NCBI RefSeq assembly: GCF_001865995.1
Contig: NZ_MLQQ01000044.1
Location: 1 to 64,000, forward strand
From: Anaerobacillus arseniciselenatis
GTDB lineage: Bacteria; Bacillota; Bacilli; Bacillales; Anaerobacillaceae
Reading direction: 5' to 3'
Length of the DNA: 64,000 nucleotides
Shown piece after piece: positions 42,958 to 51,132 of this stretch. The first letter of the stretch is position 1, and each line of letters opens with the position of its first letter. Both the position numbers and the translations under genes were made by a program. The notes beneath the pieces are model-generated. The model was not told the DNA's origin. It made no database searches and was given only the letters and a program-made list of their open reading frames with translations.

Positions 42958-44345
42958 TACCCTCCACTTACGAAAGAACATCACTTTCGTTGAAGTGGGG
43001 GGCTTCCTAAGAACTCCGTTCTATCGAACAGATATGGATTAGGCGATCCCTGCCGTCCCGACAGTTAATCGTAGCGCTTCGTTACGAAGGTTAATTCCTG
43101 CGTTAATGTCTCTTTGGTGATGGGTTTGGCACTTTGGACACTCCCACTCACGTAAAGCGAGACTTTTAACGTCTTTGTGTTTATAGCCGCAACACGAACA
43201 TAATTGACTACTTGCGAAGTTTCTGGCTACGACAACGACTTGTTTGCCATACCACATGGCTTTGTACTCCAACATGGTGCGAAATTGATACCAAGAGACT
43301 TCACTAATGACTTTTGCGAGTTTGTGGTTTTTTAACAAATTTTTCACAGACAAATCTTCAATCCCGATGATGTCGTGGTTTTTGACAAGGTCGGTAGAGA
43401 TTTTGTGTAAGAAATCATGGCGCGCGTTAGTAATTTTTTCGTGAATGCGAGCCACTTTGATCCGTTGATTGTGCCAGTTGGAAGAACCTACGGTTCGTCT
43501 TGAAAGAATCCTCTGCGCTTTTACGAGCTGTTGTTCAAGTGTTCGGGACCACTTGGGATTATGGTAAATCGTTCCGTTCGAAAGCGTAGCGAAATCTTTT
43601 AACCCTACGTCGACACCAATAGCTGAATGTGTTTTGGGTAACGCTTGAACTTCTGTTTCAACGAGTATCGATATGAAATACTTCCCACTCGGATTACGTC
43701 GAATGGTCGCATTCATTATTCGCCCTTCAACCTTGCGATTTTTTGCATACCGCACAAGTCCTAGTTTTGGTAACTTGATGTGTCGATCAAACACTGCGAT
43801 ATTCCCGTTGGTTTGCTTGGTGGTATACGACTGAACCTTGTTCTTCTTTGACTTGAACCGAGGGACTTTTGCTTGCTTTTTGTAGTAGCGAGTGTAGGCA
43901 TCGTGAAGGTTCTCGACGGATTTTTGAAGCGAAATGCTATCAACCTCTTTTAAGAAAGGGTAGTGTTTCTTTAATAATCGAACCGCTTTGACTGATTCGT
44001 ATTTGTTGAAGAATTCTCCTTTCCAAACATTAGACGGAAGTTGCCCGCTTTGTTTCATTTCTTCCACAATGGACCAATACAAATCTTTCTGATTTTGTTT
44101 CGCCAGGAAGAAGTTAAATACGAATCTTGAACACCCGAACGATTTATGGATGAGCTCGGTTTGTGCTTTTGTAGGAGAGATACGAAACTTATAAGCTTTA
44201 TTCACTAACATGCGTTTCACCTCGCTTTCTATCACGATTATACCATATACCGAGAACGTAAGTTCGTTTTGGAAATGTTAAGTTTAAGCCAGCCATTCAT
44301 CCACCACTTACTCGCAATCTCCTTGAAGTGGGGGTCTTCTGGCTA
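42951..44345 (-). mobile_element. IS605/IS1341-type element with TnpB only
   Basis: The element encodes TnpB but no TnpA. Both ends form hairpins built from CCACTT and AAGTGGGGG (42962-43003 and 44304-44335), flanked by short outer stems (GGAAGC/GCTTCC at left, AGCCAG/CTGGCT at right). It lies between the truncated 42906 gene and the C-terminus of a minus-strand membrane gene. Non-autonomous; limits are approximate. Confidence 0.65.
43039..44211 (-). CDS. tnpB: TnpB RNA-guided nuclease (IS605 OrfB)
   Basis: This 390-residue protein has the RuvC residues in [17 protein letters not shown] (Asp), [13 protein letters not shown] (Glu) and [15 protein letters not shown] (Asp), and a zinc finger [16 protein letters not shown]...WECPKCQ. 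The N-terminus ([22 protein letters not shown]) is typical. ATG 44211 follows GAGGTG by six bases. TnpB proteins cut DNA using an omega RNA from the element's 3' end, which here lies at the 42951-43039 side. All motifs intact; activity plausible. Confidence 0.9.
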   Translation of the reverse strand: MLVNKAYKFRISPTKAQTELIHKSFGCSRFVFNFFLAKQNQKDLYWSIVEEMKQSGQLPSNVWKGEFFNKYESVKAVRLLKKHYPFLKEVDSISLQKSVENLHDAYTRYYKKQAKVPRFKSKKNKVQSYTTKQTNGNIAVFDRHIKLPKLGLVRYAKNRKVEGRIMNATIRRNPSGKYFISILVETEVQALPKTHSAIGVDVGLKDFATLSNGTIYHNPKWSRTLEQQLVKAQRILSRRTVGSSNWHNQRIKVARIHEKITNARHDFLHKISTDLVKNHDIIGIEDLSVKNLLKNHKLAKVISEVSWYQFRTMLEYKAMWYGKQVVVVARNFASSQLCSCCGYKHKDVKSLALREWECPKCQTHHQRDINAGINLRNEALRLTVGTAGIA

Positions 44346-44502
44346 AAAATGATAAAACAGATATAGTAACGTTACTAACGTATTGAGTTAATAATATAAA
44401 TACTCCTATATATCCCATTGAAACTAAAATGGGAATAAAGGATAACTTTATCGGTGTTGGAGTTTTAACTCTCAATTGTTTTATTTGCTCTTTGGTCAAC
44501 AT
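44308..44502 (-). pseudogene. membrane protein with C-terminus replaced by the IS605-type element
   Basis: ATG 44502 (after AAGGAGG) begins LTKEQIKQLRVKTPTPIKLS, continues through a hydrophobic segment (IPILVSMGYIGVFILLTQYV) and then reads into the element end (LARRPPLQGDCE). It lies directly downstream of the 44522 gene and is probably a second small membrane protein that lost its last residues. The original function is unknown. Confidence 0.5.
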
Positions 44503-44521
44503 TGGTAGTGCCTCCTTCATA

Positions 44522-45076
44522 TTATTTTTGAAATTGCGCTAATTCCTCGTCCGTATAACTTCCGAAAATCTCGTATTCTTTTGGAATATCAGGTAACCTG
44601 TAATAATCGATCGCTTCATGATAAAGTTTTAATTCTTCGATGTTAGAAAGGTTTTTTAGGATTTCCTCTACTTTATCCCAATCTTCATATTTCTCATACA
44701 AATATTGTTGATTAATTTCCCAAACGTAATTTAATTTGTCGAGTGGCGCGGTAAGAATCGTTTTTGGCTCTAAGAAATAAAAATAAGGAGCAGTTGTACC
44801 GTATTTTTTTTGAGATGTTTTTTTTGCTTTTTTTATTTTTCTATTTAGGTTCCAATCTAGAGAGGCTCCGAATACATATAGTATCCCTGCGCCGATAAAT
44901 GCCGTGGCCATGAATAAAAAGTGTAAAACGAAAATCATCATAATATCGAAGTTAGCATTCTTTCGATACTTTTCAGGGAATAATCCAATATCAATTAGAA
45001 AATCTATAAACCCTTGAAAGTGTGAAAAAATAACTGAAAATATAAATATAATAATAAACCCTAAAATTAAGTGCAT
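44522..45076 (-). CDS. hypothetical membrane protein, 184 aa
   Basis: Two hydrophobic segments (LILGFIIIFIFSVIFSHF and IFVLHFLFMATAFIGAGILYVFG) are followed by a cytosolic acidic domain (TSQKKYGTTAPYFYFLE ... GSYTDEELAQFQK). It is divergent from the conjugation operon, and a 34-bp palindrome lies in its leader. Possibly a regulator or accessory membrane protein of transfer. No family recognised. GGGGGAG lies just upstream of the start. Confidence 0.6.
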   Translation of the reverse strand: MHLILGFIIIFIFSVIFSHFQGFIDFLIDIGLFPEKYRKNANFDIMMIFVLHFLFMATAFIGAGILYVFGASLDWNLNRKIKKAKKTSQKKYGTTAPYFYFLEPKTILTAPLDKLNYVWEINQQYLYEKYEDWDKVEEILKNLSNIEELKLYHEAIDYYRLPDIPKEYEIFGSYTDEELAQFQK

Positions 45077-45093
45077 ATAATTTCTCCCCCCTT

Positions 45094-45127
45094 ATATACG
45101 ATATACATATATATGTATATCGTATAT
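45094..45127. promoter_or_regulatory. perfect 34-bp palindrome between divergent operons
   Basis: ATATACGATATACATAT (45094-45110) is followed directly by its exact complement ATATGTATATCGTATAT (45111-45127). It lies just upstream of the 44522-45076 gene and about 240 bases before the pilin gene. A dimeric regulator probably binds here; no other copy was noticed. Confidence 0.6.
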
Positions 45128-45240
45128 TTATTATATCCTATTTTTTAGTAATATACAATAAAAGTATTGTCTAATGAAGCTTTTTTTTGTAAAATTGTAA
45201 ATGTAAAATTAAATACGATTACAGTTTATTGTGATTTATT

Positions 45241-45340
45241 TTGGCGGAAGACGCAAAATAATCTCCTTGTCGGGGCTTATTTTGCGTTTTTTTTGCGTTT
45301 TATACGTCAATAAATGGTTCTTTAGGCGTATAAAATTTTT
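45241..45340 (+). terminator. leader with GCGGA box and two hairpins before the conjugation operon
   Basis: GCGGAAGACGCAA (45244-45256) starts the leader. ACGCAAAATAA pairs exactly with TTATTTTGCGT (45251-45287) and is followed by eight T. A second hairpin, TTTTATACG with CGTATAAAA (45298-45335), ends in five T. These terminators lie before, not after, the first transfer gene. The same box precedes the 3643 and 59439 genes. Confidence 0.7.
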
Positions 45341-45367
45341 ATATCTAAAAAAATAGGAGGAATTGTA

Positions 45368-45727
45368 GTGAAAAAAGTTAAAAACGTACTTTCGTATCTC
45401 ACTGTTTTTGCTTTCTTGGGGATCTTAGGTTTTTTTGCTTCTCCAGAAACAGCTTCAGCATCAGTACCGTTAATTGAAGGAGGGACAGGCGGTGATATTA
45501 CTGATATTAACGCTATTATCCAACAATGGATTACTAATATCCGTGTTATTGGAGTGCTCGTTATAGTATTTGCTATTATTATTGCAGCCATTATTATTGG
45601 TATGTCCCTTGGTAATGCTCAGAAGCGCGCTCTTGGTGTATCGGCTCTAATATCCGCTGTTATCGGCATCATACTTGTAATGAAAGCTCCTGATCTTGCG
45701 AACTATTTTATTAATCAATCGAATTAA
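45368..45727 (+). CDS. VirB2-like pilin of the conjugation channel
   Basis: A 119-residue protein with a signal peptide (YLTVFAFLGILGFFASPETASA) and two further hydrophobic segments (VIGVLVIVFAIIIAAIIIGMSLG; VSALISAVIGIILVM), the form of type IV secretion pilin-like proteins in Gram-positive plasmids. It is the first gene of the VirB-like operon, with its own terminator afterwards, so it may be made in excess. GTG 45368 follows AGGAGGA. Family call from layout. Confidence 0.7.
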   Translation: MKKVKNVLSYLTVFAFLGILGFFASPETASASVPLIEGGTGGDITDINAIIQQWITNIRVIGVLVIVFAIIIAAIIIGMSLGNAQKRALGVSALISAVIGIILVMKAPDLANYFINQSN

Positions 45728-45744
45728 TATTCTTATTGCCTTTT

Positions 45745-45778
45745 AAGAGCCCTTACACATAAGAGTAGGGGCTCTTTT
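45745..45778 (+). terminator. terminator after the pilin gene
   Basis: AAGAGCCC pairs with GGGGCTCTT followed by TTC. Probably partial, with reading into the VirB3-like gene. Confidence 0.65.
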
Positions 45779-45816
45779 CACAAAAATATAAGGCTTCAAA
45801 GAATGGGGTGAATAAA

Positions 45817-46119
45817 TTGAAAACAACAATGCCATTCGATACCGAGACCGAGAGAAAAGTCATTAAAAGTATGTCTTGGCGTCAAAGTTTATATGTACTC
45901 GTAGGGGGTCTTATCTATATGTCTATCGGCTCAGAAGTTTTGTTTGCTGGGTTCTCTTTTATCACTACTGTGTTATTGTTAGCTTTCCTTACTCCTATTA
46001 CCATTCCTTTTCTTGTTTTTGCTTTTTACAAAAACAAGGATACTTCTCTTTTTTATGATCGTTATTTACTTTTCAAGTTTAACCATAAAAAAAAACAAGT
46101 AGGACTATGGAGGAAATAA
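45817..46119 (+). CDS. PrgI/VirB3-like channel protein
   Basis: A 100-residue protein with two hydrophobic segments (VLVGGLIYMSIGSEVLF; FITTVLLLAFLTPITIPFLVFAFY) and a basic C-terminal end, matching VirB3/PrgI-family proteins. The likely start is TTG 45817, 7 bases after GGGGTG; GTG 45808 overlaps that site. It precedes the VirB4 unit by two bases. Confidence 0.7.
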   Translation: MKTTMPFDTETERKVIKSMSWRQSLYVLVGGLIYMSIGSEVLFAGFSFITTVLLLAFLTPITIPFLVFAFYKNKDTSLFYDRYLLFKFNHKKKQVGLWRK

Positions 46120-46120
46120 A

Positions 46121-46984
46121 ATGCTTACAAATCTAATTATGCTAATTATGATCGGGATTGTAATCTTCATTTTTTCTTTTCCGATTATAGGGAAATCTTA
46201 TCCATTTCAACTTACAAAGAAGAAAAAAAAGAAAAAGAATAGTATTCAAGATGCACCTCAGATAGATGGAAATTTTCAAGAATTGATGGGAATTAGAGCT
46301 ATGTATGGGGATATTGTTGAACTTGATACTGAAAAGAAAACAGGTCGTAATTTCTTAGGACTTATTCGAGTAGATGATATTAACTATCTATTAAGAAGTT
46401 TAAACGAACAACGACAAACTGACCTTGCTTTTGAAACTTTATTAGCTCAACTTAACCTTGGTCCTGGTCGTGAAGTAAATGTAGGTATTCATATCCAGTC
46501 TAGACCTATTGATCTCTCTGAACAATTAAAACCTTATCAAGAAAGTTTTGGAAATCTAAATCCTATCGCTCAACGCTATGCGCAAAGTATGTTTTTTCCT
46601 TTTATGGAGTATTGGCAACAAACGGTTGATGAGTACGGCTATCAATCTTACTTTCGTATCGATTTAAAGTATAGCGAATTATTATTAGAAGATTTAGAAG
46701 AAGATCAAATAATTATGAAAGTAAGGAATGAGTTTAATCGGGTGGCATCTATTATTCAGCGAAATTATAACTCTATGGGTGGACAAAGTGCCATTTGTAA
46801 TGAATACCTAATGTATGAAGCTTTGTACTTTGCAGTAAATAAACAAACTTCAAGCTTAGAGCGTTTTAAAAATATGATGGCTCAAGAAGGTTTATTATCA
46901 CCATTTGTAACAGGGGATGCTAAAAGTAGCGTTTATGTAGATGATATTGAAAGTGAAGAGGGTGAAAAGCGTGAAGTTGTTTAG
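46121..46984 (+). CDS. VirB4-associated membrane-anchored protein
   Basis: A 287-residue protein with one N-terminal membrane segment (LIMLIMIGIVIFIFSF), a lysine run (KKKKKKK), then a soluble alpha/beta domain (RTGRNFLGLIRVDDINYLL; LNLGPGREVNVGIHIQSRPI). It overlaps the VirB4 gene by 14 bases and sits where a VirB4 N-terminal partner would be. I infer it tethers the ATPase to the channel. No domain name assigned. Confidence 0.6.
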   Translation: MLTNLIMLIMIGIVIFIFSFPIIGKSYPFQLTKKKKKKKNSIQDAPQIDGNFQELMGIRAMYGDIVELDTEKKTGRNFLGLIRVDDINYLLRSLNEQRQTDLAFETLLAQLNLGPGREVNVGIHIQSRPIDLSEQLKPYQESFGNLNPIAQRYAQSMFFPFMEYWQQTVDEYGYQSYFRIDLKYSELLLEDLEEDQIIMKVRNEFNRVASIIQRNYNSMGGQSAICNEYLMYEALYFAVNKQTSSLERFKNMMAQEGLLSPFVTGDAKSSVYVDDIESEEGEKREVV

Positions 46985-49103
46985 ACGAAAGAAAATACAA
47001 AAAGTAGATGAAATTGAAGAAAAAAATTCAAACAATAAGAGAAAAAATAGAACTAATGAAGATCCTCAACATGAGAGTTATATAGAAAAAATTGCTTTAG
47101 AAGGCTTTCATATCCCTATGGATATTCGTGACAGGGGCTATCAAATTGAACAACGTGCAGGAAAAGAATATCCGTTTCGCTCGTATATCTTAAACTTCGG
47201 TAACACAAGTATTTCTACTGGAGAATTAGATACCTTGTTTCGAGCTGGAGCTTTAAATATAAACTTTCATCTTTCGAAATTGACGAAGAGTCAAGCAGTG
47301 AACAAATATAAACGTGCAGTAACAGACGAAGCAGCTCGTGCGTTACAAATGCAAAAAGCAGGAAATGAGATAGATTTTACTGAAGCGATCAAAGCTAGAG
47401 ATAAAGCAGATCATCTATTACAAGAAATTTCTGATGGATATAATGATGGTTTTTTAGGAACTATGGCTGTAACGTTGTTCGGAGAAGATGACAAAACACT
47501 TGATAGTATGGGGATTTTAATCCAGGACTCTGTAGAACATAACGAGCATAGTTTAAGACCTCTTTATAACCGACAGAAAGATGGGTGGTTATCTAGTCTA
47601 CCACTATCACCGAATATGTTAGCTTCTACAGTAGATAAAAGATTTTTTGACCGTACCGCTATTGTTGCAACTTCACCATTTTATTCATCAAAAATTCCGT
47701 TCAGTGGTGGTGTACCTCTAGGAGAAAACCTACATAATCGTAACATGGAGTTTTTAAATGTATTTGCTCCGTATCTAGAAAACTATTCATCTCTTATAGT
47801 TGGAACTTCTGGAAGTGGTAAGTCGTTCTCTAATAAATATATTTCTTCTTCTCAGATTCTTCTTGGCAATCGAATTTTTTCTATTGATCCTGATGGAGAA
47901 AACGGGCCAATTTGTGTCTTAATGGGTGGAAAAGAAGTTGAAATTCGTGAGGGTGGACAAAACACCATCAACCCTTGTGCGTTAACGGAAGAAGAAGTTG
48001 AACACACATTACCTAATGGTCGTCGTGTTTCACAAGTAATTGTTCCAATAGGATCAAAGGTCGGACGATTAGTATCTTTTTATAACAAATTACTAGACGG
48101 AATGAACTCTCAAGAAAAAGAATTAATAAAAAAGGCAATTCTTGATGTAATTAAGGATTGGGGAATTACAGAAGATCCAGAGTCTCTTTATGAAAAAGAG
48201 AAAAGACCCGTTAGACAGAAAAATGGAGAAATTATTTATAAAAAGCAACGTAAAGTAGAATTTACTCTTTCCGATATATATAAACAACTACTTAAAAATA
48301 ATACAAGCGGTTATAACTTAGATAATTTAACTTTTCAAGAGATGATTGACCTTGATTCGAGAAGGTTACTCAAGGTCCTTCGTGGTTATTTACGAGATCG
48401 GCCAGACGGAATTATCTTTGATGGTCAAACTCAATTTGGAGGCGAAAAAATTGAGAATTTATTAGACGATATCCCTTGGGTGAACTTTAACATTAAAGCC
48501 ATTGAAGGCTCAGATATTTACGACATTGTATTTTATGTATTAACTGTTCTAGGTTGGGAGTATTTTGTTAAACGGCCTTCATTACGTAAATATCGAAAAC
48601 GACTTAAAATTGAAGAAGCTTGGCGTATGAAACATATCGATGGTGCCATGTTGTTTGTTGAAGAATTAGCTCGTCGTTCTCGTAAATATAACGCTGGTGT
48701 AGATATAATCACACAGGACTTAAAACCTTTTCTAAACGATCCGAATGGACAAGCTGTCGTAAAGCAAGCAACTTCTGCTCTATTTTTACGTATTGGTGCA
48801 ATGAATAATGATGAAAAAGAAGAATTGCAATCGATCTTTAACTTATCTGAAGGAGAACTTGAAATTATCTGTAGAAAACCTTCTGAATCTGAAAACGATC
48901 AAACGAAAGGTGAAGGAATTATACGTGTTGGTGGGTCTAGCGCTTACATTAAAGTCAATGTAAGTGATGAAATGCGAGCATTTATTGATACCGACCCTGA
49001 CTATCTTATCCGAAATGGTTTAATGCCTTCAGTTGATGAAATTATTGATGAAAATTCTGAAATGTCTACTGAAGAAAAAGAGGGTGTCTTTGCATGGGGT
49101 TAA
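46971..49103 (+). CDS. VirB4-like transfer ATPase
   Basis: This 710-residue ATPase has Walker A IVGTSGSGKSFSNKY near residue 277 and Walker B-type LKIEEAWRM near residue 540, plus the AVVKQATSALFLRIGA and SEGELEIICRKPSE motifs of VirB4/TraE proteins. It energises pilus assembly and substrate transfer. GTG 46971 lies six bases after GAAGAGGGTG and inside the preceding gene. It overlaps the VirB6-like gene by 10 bases. Confidence 0.88.
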   Translation: MKLFRRKKIQKVDEIEEKNSNNKRKNRTNEDPQHESYIEKIALEGFHIPMDIRDRGYQIEQRAGKEYPFRSYILNFGNTSISTGELDTLFRAGALNINFHLSKLTKSQAVNKYKRAVTDEAARALQMQKAGNEIDFTEAIKARDKADHLLQEISDGYNDGFLGTMAVTLFGEDDKTLDSMGILIQDSVEHNEHSLRPLYNRQKDGWLSSLPLSPNMLASTVDKRFFDRTAIVATSPFYSSKIPFSGGVPLGENLHNRNMEFLNVFAPYLENYSSLIVGTSGSGKSFSNKYISSSQILLGNRIFSIDPDGENGPICVLMGGKEVEIREGGQNTINPCALTEEEVEHTLPNGRRVSQVIVPIGSKVGRLVSFYNKLLDGMNSQEKELIKKAILDVIKDWGITEDPESLYEKEKRPVRQKNGEIIYKKQRKVEFTLSDIYKQLLKNNTSGYNLDNLTFQEMIDLDSRRLLKVLRGYLRDRPDGIIFDGQTQFGGEKIENLLDDIPWVNFNIKAIEGSDIYDIVFYVLTVLGWEYFVKRPSLRKYRKRLKIEEAWRMKHIDGAMLFVEELARRSRKYNAGVDIITQDLKPFLNDPNGQAVVKQATSALFLRIGAMNNDEKEELQSIFNLSEGELEIICRKPSESENDQTKGEGIIRVGGSSAYIKVNVSDEMRAFIDTDPDYLIRNGLMPSVDEIIDENSEMSTEEKEGVFAWG

Positions 49104-51121
49104 GGACGCTTAAGGAAATAAGTGATCGTAAAATACAAGTTTATACCTTATTCTTTTTCGTGTTGTTTTTGACTATTCCAACACCTGTTTATGCTTCCGG
49201 CGAAAAATGGTATATGAAACCGTTTGAATGGATGGTTGCAATGTTCTTTGAATATATACTCAGTCCATTTTTAGGCATTCACGAACCTGCTTATTATATT
49301 TTTTATCAAGGTGATGGACTTATTTGGGGATTATATACACAAGAACAGTTTGCCCATGCTATTCAAACTGGATTTCACATGATGCTTTTTATCGTTAGTT
49401 TTATGCTCGTAACATCTATCATGAAAATTGGTGTTCAAAATGTCTATGGACGATTTTCTGCAAGCATGAAAGTGGATTTAATGGACAATGGATTAAAAAT
49501 TCTCATAGCAATAGTATTGCTTTTCCAATTCTTCCCGATAATGAACATTTTTTTTACAATTAACATGTACGGTGTAAGTTTGTTTGAATCAGGAATTTCA
49601 GAACCTACAAGTCTAACTGACTTAGGTGCCGATATACTAACTTCAGCTGATGGTACAAAAAGTCCAGGTGACGAAATCACGTTCACCGACTTAGATAACT
49701 CTAGTAATAATCCAATTAAAAACGCTATTGTTTCGTTTTTCTCCTTGGGAGTATCTATTTGGTTTAAAGCCTATTACATTCAACGAATATTTATAATAAG
49801 CGCTTTAATCATATTAGCTCCTTTATGGATATCAGCTATGTTTTTTCCTAAACTCGAAAGAACTACAAGTACAGCGTTCAGAGAGCTTTGGGCGCAAATC
49901 ATGGCGCAAGTAATACACGCTGCTACATTTTTCTTGTACTTTTGGCTATTCGATGGTTCGGAAGATTGGTTTACATATATCATTGCGTTAGCGTTGTTTA
50001 TTCCTGTTTCTGAATCGATCCGTTTTGCAATGGGGGCAACAAGTGAAAACGCAGGTCGCCTTGCCATGGTCGGAACATTAGCTGGGGCTGGTTCATTACT
50101 TCATATGGGGAAAGCTGCAAACGATATTCGCCAAGGTAGTATGAACTCGTTTGCGGAAAGAAAAGGAGTTTATGACGGACCAAGAGGGACTTCTAATGGT
50201 CCTAATGGTGGCGGAGGCGGTGGAATGTCTCCAACTTCAGAAAGTAATGGTCGCCAATATGGTGGTACAGGACACTTGAATGCTTCACCTAATAAATTTA
50301 CTCGTAATATGAGAAGTTTTGGTCATGTAGCATCTGGAGTAGGATCTGCTATGTTGCGAACTGGTGGTTATGCAGCAGGAATGGGAATTAATCCAATTGC
50401 TGGTCATTTTGCCGCGGAAGGTGGATCTGAAGTTGGAAAAAATGCAGGTTACGGATCGGGTGTTCTCTCATATGCTGGAGCTAAAGGTATTCAAGGAAAA
50501 GCCAGAAATGCACAACAAGGATTTAATCAAAATTATCAATCTTCTATGGATCAAGGTCGTAATCGAGTTCAAGCGACTTTATCTGGGATTGGTGGAGGAT
50601 TAAAAGAAGGAACAGTGTCATCTGACTTTAAGAACAATCCTAATAGAAGAAATGAGGTACTCCAAAAAACTGGTGGCGCCGTTGGTGAATCGATGTATGG
50701 CAGAGGTATAGGCTACCACATGGGTTCTGAAACAGCTACTAAATACGCCGGAAAAGGTGTAGAAGATATTGATTTAGCTCGTTTAAATGTTAAAAAAACC
50801 TACGCTGTAGTTACATCAAATAAAGGTAGTTATTTAGCCGAAAAAGGTGAAAATAACCAATTAGTACCTAGAACGAACATGAGGTCAGGAGATCCATCCT
50901 TACCTAATGATCAAATGATAATTCAAGAGTATAAAATAGAATCTAATAAAGATGGAATTAGAAGTTTCAAACCATCTACATCACAATATTCTATAAATCA
51001 GGTACCAGCGAATAACGGAAGTGGTGCAAACCAATGGAAAAAAGCACCTGTTGAGCAACAAGCAAATCAACCAAATATTCAAGAATTTTTGAATAAAAAC
51101 TCCCCACCAAACAAGGTATAA
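49094..51121 (+). CDS. VirB6-like polytopic membrane protein
   Basis: A 675-residue protein with a signal-like N-terminus (LFFFVLFLTIPTPVYAS), several hydrophobic segments in the first 330 residues (MMLFIVSFMLVTSIM; ILIAIVLLFQFFPIMNIFF; FIISALIILAPLWISAMFF; FTYIIALALFIPVS), and a long glycine- and asparagine-rich C-terminal half. The layout matches VirB6/TrbL proteins of Gram-positive conjugation systems; the C-terminal region may be extracellular or contact the wall. Strong position in the operon. Confidence 0.75.
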   Translation: MGLRTLKEISDRKIQVYTLFFFVLFLTIPTPVYASGEKWYMKPFEWMVAMFFEYILSPFLGIHEPAYYIFYQGDGLIWGLYTQEQFAHAIQTGFHMMLFIVSFMLVTSIMKIGVQNVYGRFSASMKVDLMDNGLKILIAIVLLFQFFPIMNIFFTINMYGVSLFESGISEPTSLTDLGADILTSADGTKSPGDEITFTDLDNSSNNPIKNAIVSFFSLGVSIWFKAYYIQRIFIISALIILAPLWISAMFFPKLERTTSTAFRELWAQIMAQVIHAATFFLYFWLFDGSEDWFTYIIALALFIPVSESIRFAMGATSENAGRLAMVGTLAGAGSLLHMGKAANDIRQGSMNSFAERKGVYDGPRGTSNGPNGGGGGGMSPTSESNGRQYGGTGHLNASPNKFTRNMRSFGHVASGVGSAMLRTGGYAAGMGINPIAGHFAAEGGSEVGKNAGYGSGVLSYAGAKGIQGKARNAQQGFNQNYQSSMDQGRNRVQATLSGIGGGLKEGTVSSDFKNNPNRRNEVLQKTGGAVGESMYGRGIGYHMGSETATKYAGKGVEDIDLARLNVKKTYAVVTSNKGSYLAEKGENNQLVPRTNMRSGDPSLPNDQMIIQEYKIESNKDGIRSFKPSTSQYSINQVPANNGSGANQWKKAPVEQQANQPNIQEFLNKNSPPNKV

Positions 51122-51132
51122 GGGAGGAATAA

